A stretch of 64,000 nucleotides of DNA from Ekhidna lutea (GCF_900188325.1 NZ_FZPD01000005.1:496001-560000), one strand, 5' to 3'. Shown: positions 9,313 to 18,323, numbered from the stretch's first letter. The notes: a model not told the origin generated them from the letters alone. Numbers and translations are program-made.

Positions 9313-9356
9313 GTACAAGCGGACGCTTACGCCAGTTGGGGGCTTGCTGTACGCAG
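9313..9356. repeat. Imperfect hairpin between transposase fossil and hydrolase gene
   Basis: Outer arms GTACAAGC and GCTTGCTGTAC pair with a small bulge around a GC-rich centre. The hairpin directly abuts the stop codon of the hydrolase gene on the minus strand and begins one base after the last stop codon of the transposase fossil. It could be a terminator, a boundary of an acquired segment, or a recombination site; the canonical integron core GTTRRRY is not present. Confidence 0.4.
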
Positions 9357-10403
9357 TTATTTTTTTAGCCCATATAAATAATCCGCAGCAGCTTTACTCA
9401 TTCCTTTATAATCGTGCCCGACATTTGGGATAATTTCTAGTTTCCAATTGAAATCATAGTCTAATTCAGATGCAATTTTCTTTGATTCATTATAAAAATA
9501 TGTCCCTCTTTCAAGCCTATGCATACCTTGCTTGTCAACTTCTGGTGATCGCCTTAAGTCTCCTCTTGTTTCATTGGCATCATCTTTTTCTCCAAGAAAG
9601 AGTACAAGGTTTTTACTGAAGACCATTTCCTTTTCTGTAATATAACTGCCTTTTAAACCTGTTGGGAATTCTTCTTTATCTGTTGGGACTGTGTACCAAC
9701 CAGAATTAGATGACAAAATTCTATTGGCTTTATTATCTGACTTAAAAATTGCAAGACGATGTAAAATTTGTCCACCAGCGGAATGTCCGAACAAATCGTA
9801 AGTATCTGTTTTAAGATTCAGTTTATCTTTTATTAAATCGAAAATTCGGTCAAAATCGTCGAAAATCCATTTATTAGGATTTACGCTAATTTTAAATCCT
9901 GTCATAGTAGTTCTTTCGTCATTTATTTCCACATCTGAAATCATTCCTGCCAAATTGTAGCTCCAAAATTCAGGATAATATTTTTCTGAGTATTCAGGTG
10001 AAAGAACAAGAACATTATATTTTTCAGCTTTTTCAATCCAAGCATCCCGATATTCATCTCCATTTCGGCCGGCTCCAGGTAATACAATCACAACTTGCGT
10101 TTCGGATTTTAGATTCTTAGGTCTGTAGTAATGAATGATTATTTGTTTTTCTTTTTGTAAGCCTCCATCAATCAAAAATTTCCCACTTCCTTCTTGAATC
10201 GTTATTTCATTTATGGTTAGTTCTTTTTCTGGAATTAAATCACTTTTTTTAATAAGGTCCATTTTACAATGTGGACAAATTCCAGATTCGTTAAAAGTCA
10301 ATTCATCACAAGATAAATCACAAGGTTTGCACACATATTCTTCTGTTTTATTTTGACAAGAAAGTGTCAATAGAATTAGGATGAATAGAATTTTTGATTT
10401 CAT
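9357..10403 (-). CDS. Lipoprotein alpha/beta hydrolase with Cys-rich metal-binding head
   Basis: About 348 residues. The start is placed at MKSKILFILILL because it gives a lipoprotein signal ending LTLSC; earlier in-frame ATGs would spoil it. After the lipid anchor comes a short Cys cluster (CKPC, SC, then GICPHCKMDL) like the heavy-metal-binding domain of copper-resistance proteins. The rest is an alpha/beta hydrolase with VVIVLPGAGRNGDEYR, nucleophile GHSAGGQ and a late GHDYKG histidine. Dienelactone-hydrolase or esterase-like activity is plausible; substrate unknown. The gene looks more AT-rich than its neighbours and sits beside a dead transposase, so it may be acquired. Confidence 0.7.
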   Translation of the reverse strand: MKSKILFILILLTLSCQNKTEEYVCKPCDLSCDELTFNESGICPHCKMDLIKKSDLIPEKELTINEITIQEGSGKFLIDGGLQKEKQIIIHYYRPKNLKSETQVVIVLPGAGRNGDEYRDAWIEKAEKYNVLVLSPEYSEKYYPEFWSYNLAGMISDVEINDERTTMTGFKISVNPNKWIFDDFDRIFDLIKDKLNLKTDTYDLFGHSAGGQILHRLAIFKSDNKANRILSSNSGWYTVPTDKEEFPTGLKGSYITEKEMVFSKNLVLFLGEKDDANETRGDLRRSPEVDKQGMHRLERGTYFYNESKKIASELDYDFNWKLEIIPNVGHDYKGMSKAAADYLYGLKK

Positions 10404-10425
10404 AATTGATTGATGTTCGTTCATA

Positions 10426-10887
10426 TCACAACACCTTTTGCATAAGTGCATTGGTGAATGCAATGTCATTTATGTTTTTGTGCTCCTGATCATATACCTC
10501 AAATCCTTGCGATTTAAAAAATGGTTGTGCGGTGCTGCTTACCGAAGAGTGAATCTTTGTCAGTTCCAACTCCCTGGCTTTCAATTCTATCTGATTAAGT
10601 AACGACTTGGCAATGCCATGCCCCTGAAAGTCCTTGTGGACATACATAAAGTCAAGATATCCGGAATTGTCAATCGAGGAGAAGCCAACAATCTCATTAC
10701 CAATCTTAGCGAGATAGAAGTTCTGACTTTTCACCTTCTCAGACCAGATATTCTGATCCTTGGCGCTAGTCCAGACGGCTATTTGTTCAGGAGAGTAGTC
10801 TTTTTTATTTACTGCTTTCACAGTGGATTCGAAGAGATCAATGATCTCGTCTACATCATCAACTTTTGCTTCTTTGATGGTAATCAC
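10426..10887 (-). CDS. GNAT family N-acetyltransferase
   Basis: 153 residues covering a single GNAT fold: an N-terminal ITIKEAKVDDVDEIIDLF strand-helix, the central GFSSIDNSGYLDFMYVHKDFQ and the acetyl-CoA loop QGHGIAKSLL, then a C-terminal FFKSQGFEVYD. This resembles the YafP/putative acetyltransferase branch. Its ATG overlaps the stop of the LhgO gene by four bases, so it is the second gene of that operon. Acceptor unknown. Its last codons abut the possibly acquired hydrolase gene. Confidence 0.85.
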   Translation of the reverse strand: MITIKEAKVDDVDEIIDLFESTVKAVNKKDYSPEQIAVWTSAKDQNIWSEKVKSQNFYLAKIGNEIVGFSSIDNSGYLDFMYVHKDFQGHGIAKSLLNQIELKARELELTKIHSSVSSTAQPFFKSQGFEVYDQEHKNINDIAFTNALMQKVL

Positions 10888-12080
10888 TTCAATCTTTCTA
10901 TAGCCATCTGTGCTACACGGTCGCCAATCGCTAATGAAGATGTAGCGGCTGGAGAGGGGGCGTTTCCTACGTTGATGAATTTATCATGCTCTACAACCAG
11001 GAAGTCATCAATCAAACCGCCTTTTCGATCACAGGCTTGTGCACGCACACCGGCTCCACCTTTGACCAAATCTCTCTTTTGAATTTCGGGGATTAGCTCT
11101 TGCAGTGCTTTGGTGAAGGCTCCCTTCGAATACGAGCGATACATTTCTCCAAAACCAGTTTTCCAGTACTTGTAGGCCACTCGCATAAACCCGGGATAGA
11201 AGAGCGTGCCCATCAGTTCTTTCATATTGATCTGACTCTTTTTGTACCCTTCTCTGGCAAAAGCTAAAACAGCATTAGGTCCTGCTTCAATGCCCCCATC
11301 GATGTGACGCGTAAAATGCACTCCAAGGAATGGAAAGCTTGGATCAGGAACCGGGTATATCAGGTTTTTAACCAGGTGTTCTTTCTCCGGCTTGATTTTA
11401 TAGTATTCGCCTCTGAATGGTACAATTTTGTAATCAATTTTCGCCCCGGAAAGTTTGGCAATTTTGTCGGTGTAAAGCCCGGAACAGTTGACAACTACGC
11501 GAGTGGTCAGACGCTCATTTTCTGTGTGAACGTGGATGAATCCTCGCTCTTCTTTGAAGGAAACTAGTTTGTTAGAAGAGAAGATTTCTCCTCCAAAATG
11601 CTTGAATTTTTCAGCGTATTTATCTGCTACGAGTTTGTAATCAATAATTCCCGTTTGAGGAACGTAAAGCCCACTTACACCAGCCACATGTGGCTCATAT
11701 TCTTTAAGTTCCTCCGCCGTAAGTTTTTTAATACCTTTCAAGCCATTCGCTTGACCTCTTTCATGCAAGGTGTTCAGTGCTCCCAGCTGAGATTCTTTCG
11801 TGGCAACAACTATTTTCCCGCATAGCTCATAAGGAATCTCTTCTTCGTTGCAGAAGTCAATCAGCATATTGTACCCATCCACACAATTCTTCGCCTTGAA
11901 GCTGTCAGGCTTGTAGTAGAGCCCAGAGTGTATCACTCCACTATTGTGACCGGTCTGATGCTGAGCGATGGTTCGCTCTTTCTCAATGACAGCTACTTTG
12001 TAGTTAGGATTCTTTTCTTTGATCTTTAGTGCGGAGGCAAGCCCAACAATACCACCACCAATCACAACAACGTTGTACAT
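10884..12080 (-). CDS. lhgO: L-2-hydroxyglutarate oxidase
   Basis: 398-residue FAD-dependent oxidase of the DAO family that oxidises L-2-hydroxyglutarate to 2-oxoglutarate, a metabolite-repair step. Seen: dinucleotide-binding VVVIGGGIVGLASALKI at the N-terminus, HQTGHNSGVIHSGLYYKPDS (a family hallmark), NCSGLYTDKIAKLSG, VPFRGEYYKI and the C-terminal GGAGVRAQACDR and NAPSPAATSSLAIG. Length fits the family. It is followed by the GNAT gene with a four-base overlap. Confidence 0.92.
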   Translation of the reverse strand: MYNVVVIGGGIVGLASALKIKEKNPNYKVAVIEKERTIAQHQTGHNSGVIHSGLYYKPDSFKAKNCVDGYNMLIDFCNEEEIPYELCGKIVVATKESQLGALNTLHERGQANGLKGIKKLTAEELKEYEPHVAGVSGLYVPQTGIIDYKLVADKYAEKFKHFGGEIFSSNKLVSFKEERGFIHVHTENERLTTRVVVNCSGLYTDKIAKLSGAKIDYKIVPFRGEYYKIKPEKEHLVKNLIYPVPDPSFPFLGVHFTRHIDGGIEAGPNAVLAFAREGYKKSQINMKELMGTLFYPGFMRVAYKYWKTGFGEMYRSYSKGAFTKALQELIPEIQKRDLVKGGAGVRAQACDRKGGLIDDFLVVEHDKFINVGNAPSPAATSSLAIGDRVAQMAIERLK

Positions 12081-12136
12081 ATACCTGATTAAATGACAGC
12101 TGCAAAGATGTTACGGTTTCACGTGATAGGCAAGGC

Positions 12137-12616
12137 TTATTCAGGCCACTTAATGGTGTGTTCATCTTGAAAGAGTGGCCCCCACTGTATTTCTTCTAAA
12201 ATACCTTTGTGTAGCCAAAAGTTGACACCTAATTCTTCAGCGGCTATCAGCAGTTGCTCCGGATGATCTTCAGAAGACAAATCTTCCATTTCGAGCTCCT
12301 TTACGCCTAATAGCTCGAGCTCTTCCATCAACTCTTCCTGATTTAAACCAATCAGGGAGCTGCCTTTTAATAAGTAATCGTCGGAAGAAACCGAAAGGAT
12401 GGTTAATCGCCAATCTTCTGCTTCTTCGAAGCTTAAATCTAGACGTAATGGATGATATTCCCAGGCGTCACTTTGATCAGAATCATCCTCTCCATAATGG
12501 GTAATTTCCTGATGATCGGGCTCACCAAGAATTGATTTTACTTCTTCACGATTCATTCCGAACTTAAGTGCTCCTAATCCAATGCCCGGTACTATTTCTA
12601 TTTGAGTTTTTTCCAT
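12137..12616 (-). CDS. Hypothetical acidic cytosolic protein
   Basis: 159 residues, no signal peptide or membrane segment, strikingly acidic. The opening IVPGIGLGALKFGMNREEVKSILGEPD is of the type seen in small Bacteroidota proteins where an FGM-x4-V-x3-LG-P motif starts a SmpA/BamE-like or SMI1-like fold, but I cannot place it in a family with confidence. It is divergent from the beta-helix gene, 84 bases apart. Function unknown. Confidence 0.6.
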   Translation of the reverse strand: MEKTQIEIVPGIGLGALKFGMNREEVKSILGEPDHQEITHYGEDDSDQSDAWEYHPLRLDLSFEEAEDWRLTILSVSSDDYLLKGSSLIGLNQEELMEELELLGVKELEMEDLSSEDHPEQLLIAAEELGVNFWLHKGILEEIQWGPLFQDEHTIKWPE

Positions 12617-12700
12617 AATCGTCGGTAAAAGTATTGATTGAAAATGGATTCATTTCATTCCAGCTTAAAACCATCTAAATTTGATAAGATACAACCTAGT

Positions 12701-13921
12701 ATGAAGTACTTATTAATTTTTGCTTTGGCTCTCACAGTAGCTTGTGGTCAAAAAGAAGAAACACCCCTTTCATGGAAATCTATAGAGGCTGACTTACAAA
12801 CCTGGCTGATCCAGGCACAGGATGGAGATACCATTGCTATTCCGGAAGGTAATTTCATGTTTGAAAATCCATTAATACTAGATGGTCTATCAGATGTGAT
12901 TATCAAAGGAGCAGGAATGGGTAAAACCATTCTTTCTTTTGAAATGCAGGAGAGTGGGGCCGAAGGTATCCGTGCTGCAAATTGTAAAAATCTTGTTTTT
13001 CAGGATTTTACCGTACAAGATGCTGCGGGCGATAACATCAAAATCACAGATACGAATGGTATTCGGTTTACCAATGTAAAATCACAATGGACAGGAGAGC
13101 CTAGCCAGGAAAATGGGGCTTATGCGTTTTATCCGGTGCTATGCAAAAATGTAGTAGTTGAGAATTGCATTGCCATTGGTTCATCAGATGCTGGGATTTA
13201 CGTTGGGCAGTCGGATAGTGTGATCATTCGAAACAATGAAGTCTACCACAATGTAGCCGGAATTGAAAGTGAGAATAGCAGATGGGTTGAGATCTATGCC
13301 AACAATGCACACCATAATACCGGGGGAATCCTGATTTTTGATTTGCCAGGGTTGACCCAAAGTGGACATACCACACGCGTATATGACAATGATGTAATTA
13401 GCAACAATCATGAAAATTTTGCGCCGGAAGGCAATGTAGTGGCTATTGTCCCTCCGGGTACCGGAATTATGATGATGGCCACACGTAACATCGAGGTGTT
13501 CAATAACCGCATTCATCACAATCGAACGATCGGAACTGCTCTCATAAGCTACGTATTGGTTGAAATATTTGGAGCAGAAGAAGGCTCACAACTTGATTCT
13601 GCCAATGCAAAAGTCAATGAGGAATATGATCCTTATCCGAACTATGTCTACTTCCATGACAATGAGTTCAAGAACAAGCATTGGTTTCCAACTTTTGAGA
13701 ATGATTTTGGATTGCTTTTCTTGAGGTACTTCACCTTTAATCTACCGGATTTCGCCATGGATGGCATCTGGCCAGAGGACGAGGAATTCGTAATGTGTCT
13801 GCAAAACAATGGGGAGTTCAACTTCGCCAACATTGACGCAGCAAATGATTTAGAAGGCCGTTCTACTAATTGGCGTGATTATGATTGTGAATATGGAGTC
13901 ATAGACCCCATTTATCCATGA
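12701..13921 (+). CDS. Parallel beta-helix repeat lipoprotein (TIGR03805-like)
   Basis: About 406 residues. The ATG chosen gives a lipoprotein signal (MKYLLIFALALTVACGQ); an upstream in-frame ATG would add 21 residues in front of it. The body is a right-handed beta-helix with turns such as NGIRFTNVKSQW, CKNVVVENCIAIGSSDAG, DSVIIRNNEVYHNVAGI and RNIEVFNNRIHHN. This protein type is known to occur next to the diheme cytochrome family encoded immediately downstream, and here the two genes overlap by four bases (ATGA). The pair's physiological role is unknown; polysaccharide or small-molecule oxidation at the envelope is only a guess. Confidence 0.8.
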   Translation: MKYLLIFALALTVACGQKEETPLSWKSIEADLQTWLIQAQDGDTIAIPEGNFMFENPLILDGLSDVIIKGAGMGKTILSFEMQESGAEGIRAANCKNLVFQDFTVQDAAGDNIKITDTNGIRFTNVKSQWTGEPSQENGAYAFYPVLCKNVVVENCIAIGSSDAGIYVGQSDSVIIRNNEVYHNVAGIESENSRWVEIYANNAHHNTGGILIFDLPGLTQSGHTTRVYDNDVISNNHENFAPEGNVVAIVPPGTGIMMMATRNIEVFNNRIHHNRTIGTALISYVLVEIFGAEEGSQLDSANAKVNEEYDPYPNYVYFHDNEFKNKHWFPTFENDFGLLFLRYFTFNLPDFAMDGIWPEDEEFVMCLQNNGEFNFANIDAANDLEGRSTNWRDYDCEYGVIDPIYP

Positions 13922-14958
13922 GGTATTTACTCTTCATATTGGTAGCTGCTGCATGCACATCTCCGGAGAAAAAGCAGCCGGCTCTAGTTGAGAAGGTAAG
14001 TCTTGGGGTATCGGAGGTCGAAGATTACCCGAAATATCTTAGTGACTGGAACCTTTACAAGGAGCCAATGAACGAGCTTATACCGATAAATGACCGGATG
14101 TTTCCTTATGAAATAAATGCTGCATTATTCTCTGACTATGCCTTTAAAGCTCGGTTTATAATGCTCCCAGAGAATACTGGCATTACCTATGATTCAAGTG
14201 AAGTGCTGGATTTTCCGATAGGCACCTTGTTGATTAAGAATTTTTACTATCCAGAAGATTTTAAGAATTCAAAAAGTAAAAGACGGATTTTAGAAACCCG
14301 ATTACTCATACGCGAGGAAAATAAGTGGGAAGCGATTGTGTATGCGTGGAACGATGAGCAAACGGAAGCTAAACGCGTCATTCTCGGGAAGAAAGTTCCG
14401 GTGGAATGGACAGATCGATACGGGGAGCTTCAACGAATTGACTATTCCATACCTTCACAACCCCAATGTAAAAGCTGCCATGATTTGGGTGGTAAGCTCG
14501 TTCCTATCGGGCCTTCTGCACGACAGTTGAATCGAGATAATCAGCTTACAGATTGGGTTGAAAAGGGCTGGCTGGAGGTGCCTGAAAATGTGCATTATCC
14601 TCAGCTTGCCAATTTCGAAAATAAAGATGCTGCACTTGAAGATCGAGCGAGAGCCTGGCTTGAGGTCAACTGTGCCCACTGCCACAGGAGGGAAGGCCCA
14701 GCTAAAAACTCCGGACTGTATCTTCTTGCATCTCAAACCGATCCTTATCGATTGGGTGTTAATAAGCCACCTATTGCAGCAGGGAAGGGATCAGGGGGAT
14801 TAAAGTACAGTATTGTTCCAGGAAAGCCTGATCAATCAATATTGATTCATCGCATTGAATCTTTAGAGCCCGGAGAGATGATGCCTGAATTGGGAAGGAA
14901 GATGACCCACACAGAAGGAGTGGAATTGATTCGGGAGTGGATAAGCGAGATGGAATAA
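13918..14958 (+). CDS. SO2930-family diheme c-type cytochrome lipoprotein (TIGR03806-like)
   Basis: 346 residues with a lipoprotein signal (LLFILVAAAC). Two haem c attachment motifs are visible: CKSCH at Cys184-His188 and CAHCH at Cys252-His256. The segments NAALFSDYAFKARFIMLP and the end GEMMPELGRKMTHTEGVELIREW are typical of the SO_2930/HNE_0200 cytochrome family; late Met residues may be distal haem ligands. Located at the envelope, it would pass electrons for the partner beta-helix protein or another oxidase (inference). Start codon lies inside the stop of the upstream gene. Confidence 0.88.
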   Translation: MRYLLFILVAAACTSPEKKQPALVEKVSLGVSEVEDYPKYLSDWNLYKEPMNELIPINDRMFPYEINAALFSDYAFKARFIMLPENTGITYDSSEVLDFPIGTLLIKNFYYPEDFKNSKSKRRILETRLLIREENKWEAIVYAWNDEQTEAKRVILGKKVPVEWTDRYGELQRIDYSIPSQPQCKSCHDLGGKLVPIGPSARQLNRDNQLTDWVEKGWLEVPENVHYPQLANFENKDAALEDRARAWLEVNCAHCHRREGPAKNSGLYLLASQTDPYRLGVNKPPIAAGKGSGGLKYSIVPGKPDQSILIHRIESLEPGEMMPELGRKMTHTEGVELIREWISEME

Positions 14959-14961
14959 TTT

Positions 14962-15071
14962 AATCGCTGAGAACATTGAGAAAAACACAGAGAGCACAGA
15001 GCCTATCAATTTCAAGTTAATATGCCTTGTGCTCTCCGCGAATAATCTCTCATTACGCTGTGGTTAAGGTT
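14962..15071. repeat. Long imperfect inverted repeat between convergent genes
   Basis: The gap between the cytochrome stop and the BNR-protein stop folds back on itself. The core is a perfect 9-bp arm GAGAGCACA (14990-14998) against TGTGCTCTC (15028-15036), and similarity continues outward with mismatches for about 30 bases to TTAA on both sides. It could terminate both transcripts, and its sequence is like the degenerate intergenic palindromes found in many genomes. Confidence 0.5.
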
Positions 15072-18000
15072 CTACTCATCCAGTTTCACTGCATCCACCT
15101 CAGCTTCTTTGACTGCCTTATTGAATTCATCTATTCTGGTATCAAAAATGGTGTTCAGCATATCAAGTTGTACATCAATCATTGCAGTCACTTCATCATA
15201 GAATTCCAGTGCTGAGTCTGTCGGACGATTATTGCCCATACCCATGAGAGACCCCAGGTGACCGAGTTTATTATTCAGTCGGATTGGGAAGTTCAGTGGG
15301 TCCTGACCACTTTCATTCTTGGTTTGGTAAAGTGCCTTTTCAATCTCAGACATTTCTTTGACTATCTCTTTTCCAAGTTTTGAAATACTGTCATTGTCGG
15401 CCTTTTTCATCACATCACTGATTTGTGCTTTTGCTTTTCTGATGTTGATGATCGCCTCATGCGTCTCGGTGAGTTTATCTCTTACTTTGATCAGGAAGTC
15501 AAACTGGGCCTGATAATCTGCCTGCGTTGATTCACTTCTTGGATCAGCTAGTAATTTGAAGCTTTGCTCTGCCTCATTTCCATTAACCGTCATTTTCACT
15601 TTGTAATCGCCAGGAGTGGCAGTCGGTCCACCAGTGCCAGCCCACCATAAGATCATTCCGTCAAAGGTTTTTGCTCCGGGATATTCCATGTCCCAGTTCA
15701 TGGTGTTGTATCCGGGCTTAACTTCTAGTTTTTCCTCCTTGGCTTCTTTATCGGGATGGGTTGAGTAGGTTTTGATCGCACCATTTGCATCATGGAAGCT
15801 AATTGCAATGGTGTCGGTGCTCGCCGTGTCTTTCACAAAGTAATTAACCAAAACGCCTCCAGGATGATTGGTGCCTGCAGTCTTTGAAGTCCTTCCATTT
15901 CCACCGCCCATTCGGTAACTGTCCATTGGTTTAAATAGATGGTGAGATTTACCATTTACTTCGTTCAGTTGGTGAAGAGGAGTGAGGTCGTCAATGATCC
16001 AGAAACTTCTTCCCTGAGTAGCTGCAATAAGGTTATTGTTTTTGATTGCTAAATCCGTAATAGGAACAATTGGTAGGTTCATCTGGAATGGTTGCCAGCT
16101 GGCGCCATCATTAAATGAAACATACATTCCTGCTTCTGTTCCGGCATAGAGCAATCCCTTTTGATTTGGATCAGCTCTTAGAACCCGAGTAAAGTGCTCG
16201 GATGCAATTCCATTTGTGATTTTCTTCCAGGTCTGTCCGTAATCGTCTGTCTTATACAGATAGGGAGCATAGTCGCCGGATTTGTATTTTGTACCTGCGA
16301 TGTACAGTCCACCTTTGTTAAACGGATCAATCTCTACGCTATTGATCATCATCCATTCCGGCATACCCGATGGAGTCACATTCGTCCAGTTTTCTCCTCC
16401 ATCTTTGGTCACATGTACCAATCCATCATCCGATCCCGTCCAGATTACACCCTCTTCGTGATAAGATTCAACTGCTGCGAAAATGGTGCAGTAGTACTCT
16501 ACGCTCGTATTATCCTTGGTTATGGGTCCGCCTGAAGGCCCAAGTTTGCTTGGATCGTTTCTGGTCAGGTCGGGACTGATAACCTCCCAACTCTGTCCTT
16601 CGTTGGTGGTGACATGAAGCTGGTTTGAAGCCGTATATAGCTTATCAGAATTGTGGGGTGAGAAGAAGATGGGGAAATTCCATTGGAATCTGTATTTGAA
16701 TCCTTCTGCACCGTGACCCATCGGGTTATCCGGCCATACATTCACCGCTCTAATTTGCTCATTTTCATGGTCTACTCTGGTTAAAAATCCATCGTAGCTA
16801 CCACCATATACAATTTCATTATTGTCGGGATCAGGTGCAATGTGTGCACTTTCTCCACCGGCTGTTGATTCCCAGTCACCTTCATCTATATATCTGCCAT
16901 TTGTTCTGTGATCGATGCGTACCGTTGAGTTATCCTGCTGTGCTCCGTAGATTCTGTAAGGAAACGAATCATCTGTAGTGACTCTGTAAAACTGAGAAGT
17001 AGGCTGGTTATGATAGGTTGACCAGTTTTCGCCGGCATCAAATGATACCTGAGCGCCACCATCATCACCAATGATCATTCGCTGATTGTCTTCTGGTGCG
17101 ATCCATAAGTCATGGTGATCACCATGAGGGGCATTGTACGTTTCATATGTCTTTCCACCATCGGTTGATTTATGGTATCTAACATTCAAGACATAGACGC
17201 CATCCTCATCCTGCGAATCGGCATAGATTCGGGTGTAGTACCAAGCTCTTTGTCTTAATTTCCTTTCTTTATTTATCAACTTCCAGGTTTTACCAGCATC
17301 ATCAGAGCGATAAACACCACCGTCATTATTTTCGATAATCGCCCAGACCCTGTTGGAATTCGCTGGCGATACAGTCACTCCGGAAATACCCCAGATTCCT
17401 CCAGGTAAACCTTCGTTTTTAGAGATGTTGGTCCAGGTGTCGCCACCGTCTGTACTTTTCCATAGTCCTGATCCTTCTCCACCGCTTTCCAGGCTGTAAG
17501 GTGTTCGTCTGATTCGCCATGTTGACGCATATAGAATGCGAGGGTTATTTGGATCAAACGTAAGATCTACGGCTCCTGCATCTGCATTCGCAAAGAGAAC
17601 TCTTTCCCAGTTTTGACCACCGTCTTTACTCCGGTAAACGCCACGCTCCGAGCTGGATTTATAAAGGTCTCCCATTACCGCAGCATACACTAAGTCAGGG
17701 TTTTTAGGGTGAATTCTGATCCGAGCAATATGTCTGGAATTCTTCATTCCAATTTCTTGCCAGGTAGTGCCGGCATCTACCGATTTCCACATTCCCCAGC
17801 CTGAAGAAACATTTCCCCTGACCGTTTTCTCTCCACCTCCAACATAGATCACGTTGTTATCCCACTCACTCACAGCTACTGCTCCAATCGATCCTCCAAA
17901 GTATCCATCAGAAATGTTTCCCCAGGTCTGGCCACCGTCTTTGGTTCGCCATACACCTCCTCCGGTTGATCCCATATAGAAAAGGTTGGTTTTACCGGGA

Positions 18001-18182
18001 ACGCCAGTTACAGCAGCGGATCTTCCACCTCGGAAGGGGCCAATGTTTCTCCACTGCATCCCATCGTAGAGTTTACTATCGTAGGTTGGTGAAACGTTGG
18101 ATGATTTGCCTTGTCTACGTTGTGATTCTCCATCAAAGGAAATGAAGGCGATAATGAATAACGCCAAGAAAATCTTCTTCAT
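15072..18182 (-). CDS. VPS10/sortilin-like BNR-repeat exported protein
   Basis: 1036 residues with a signal peptide (1-20). Residues about 40-730 hold two beta-propellers rich in Asp-box (BNR) motifs, including TKDGGQTW, SVDAGTTW, SKDGGQNW, STDGGDTW, SDDAGKTW, SFDAGENW, TKDGGENW and SFNDGASW. The C-terminal third has a beta-sandwich region (about 780-880) and a helical tail (about 890-1020). Such proteins are annotated as VPS10-domain or glycosyl-hydrolase-like proteins in Bacteroidota; no glycosidase active site can be identified here. Periplasmic or outer-membrane location is expected. Confidence 0.85.
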   Translation of the reverse strand: MKKIFLALFIIAFISFDGESQRRQGKSSNVSPTYDSKLYDGMQWRNIGPFRGGRSAAVTGVPGKTNLFYMGSTGGGVWRTKDGGQTWGNISDGYFGGSIGAVAVSEWDNNVIYVGGGEKTVRGNVSSGWGMWKSVDAGTTWQEIGMKNSRHIARIRIHPKNPDLVYAAVMGDLYKSSSERGVYRSKDGGQNWERVLFANADAGAVDLTFDPNNPRILYASTWRIRRTPYSLESGGEGSGLWKSTDGGDTWTNISKNEGLPGGIWGISGVTVSPANSNRVWAIIENNDGGVYRSDDAGKTWKLINKERKLRQRAWYYTRIYADSQDEDGVYVLNVRYHKSTDGGKTYETYNAPHGDHHDLWIAPEDNQRMIIGDDGGAQVSFDAGENWSTYHNQPTSQFYRVTTDDSFPYRIYGAQQDNSTVRIDHRTNGRYIDEGDWESTAGGESAHIAPDPDNNEIVYGGSYDGFLTRVDHENEQIRAVNVWPDNPMGHGAEGFKYRFQWNFPIFFSPHNSDKLYTASNQLHVTTNEGQSWEVISPDLTRNDPSKLGPSGGPITKDNTSVEYYCTIFAAVESYHEEGVIWTGSDDGLVHVTKDGGENWTNVTPSGMPEWMMINSVEIDPFNKGGLYIAGTKYKSGDYAPYLYKTDDYGQTWKKITNGIASEHFTRVLRADPNQKGLLYAGTEAGMYVSFNDGASWQPFQMNLPIVPITDLAIKNNNLIAATQGRSFWIIDDLTPLHQLNEVNGKSHHLFKPMDSYRMGGGNGRTSKTAGTNHPGGVLVNYFVKDTASTDTIAISFHDANGAIKTYSTHPDKEAKEEKLEVKPGYNTMNWDMEYPGAKTFDGMILWWAGTGGPTATPGDYKVKMTVNGNEAEQSFKLLADPRSESTQADYQAQFDFLIKVRDKLTETHEAIINIRKAKAQISDVMKKADNDSISKLGKEIVKEMSEIEKALYQTKNESGQDPLNFPIRLNNKLGHLGSLMGMGNNRPTDSALEFYDEVTAMIDVQLDMLNTIFDTRIDEFNKAVKEAEVDAVKLDE

Positions 18183-18315
18183 ACATTTAGGTTTTTAGTT
18201 TATTTGAAGTTAATGTTTCAACGACAATCCTCAAGGCCCTAACTACACTAGAGGTATTTTAATCGTTTAGATGGATCGAATGAACTTTTCTAAGCAGATT
18301 AACTTTATCTTTTGA

Positions 18316-18323
18316 TAATTTTG
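18316..18323 (+). promoter_or_regulatory. Possible -7 promoter element
   Basis: TAATTTTG fits the Bacteroidota -7 consensus TAnnTTTG and lies 25 bases before the CheC-like gene's GTG. No matching TTTG was found 17-23 bases upstream, so support is partial. Confidence 0.3.

Noticed and set aside
9313-9356. Hairpin as a classical integron attC site
   Set aside because: No GTTRRRY core and no RYYYAAC complement at the ends, so it fails the standard definition; it is kept only as a hairpin of unknown role.
10618-11082. 154-codon open frame on the plus strand
   Set aside because: It runs antisense through the well-supported GNAT and LhgO genes and shows no family resemblance, signal or promoter.
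13184-13519. 111-codon open frame on the minus strand
   Set aside because: Lies inside the beta-helix gene; its repeated pattern just mirrors the beta-helix repeats.
16194-16535. 113-codon open frame on the plus strand
   Set aside because: Antisense to the BNR-repeat protein, no recognisable domain.
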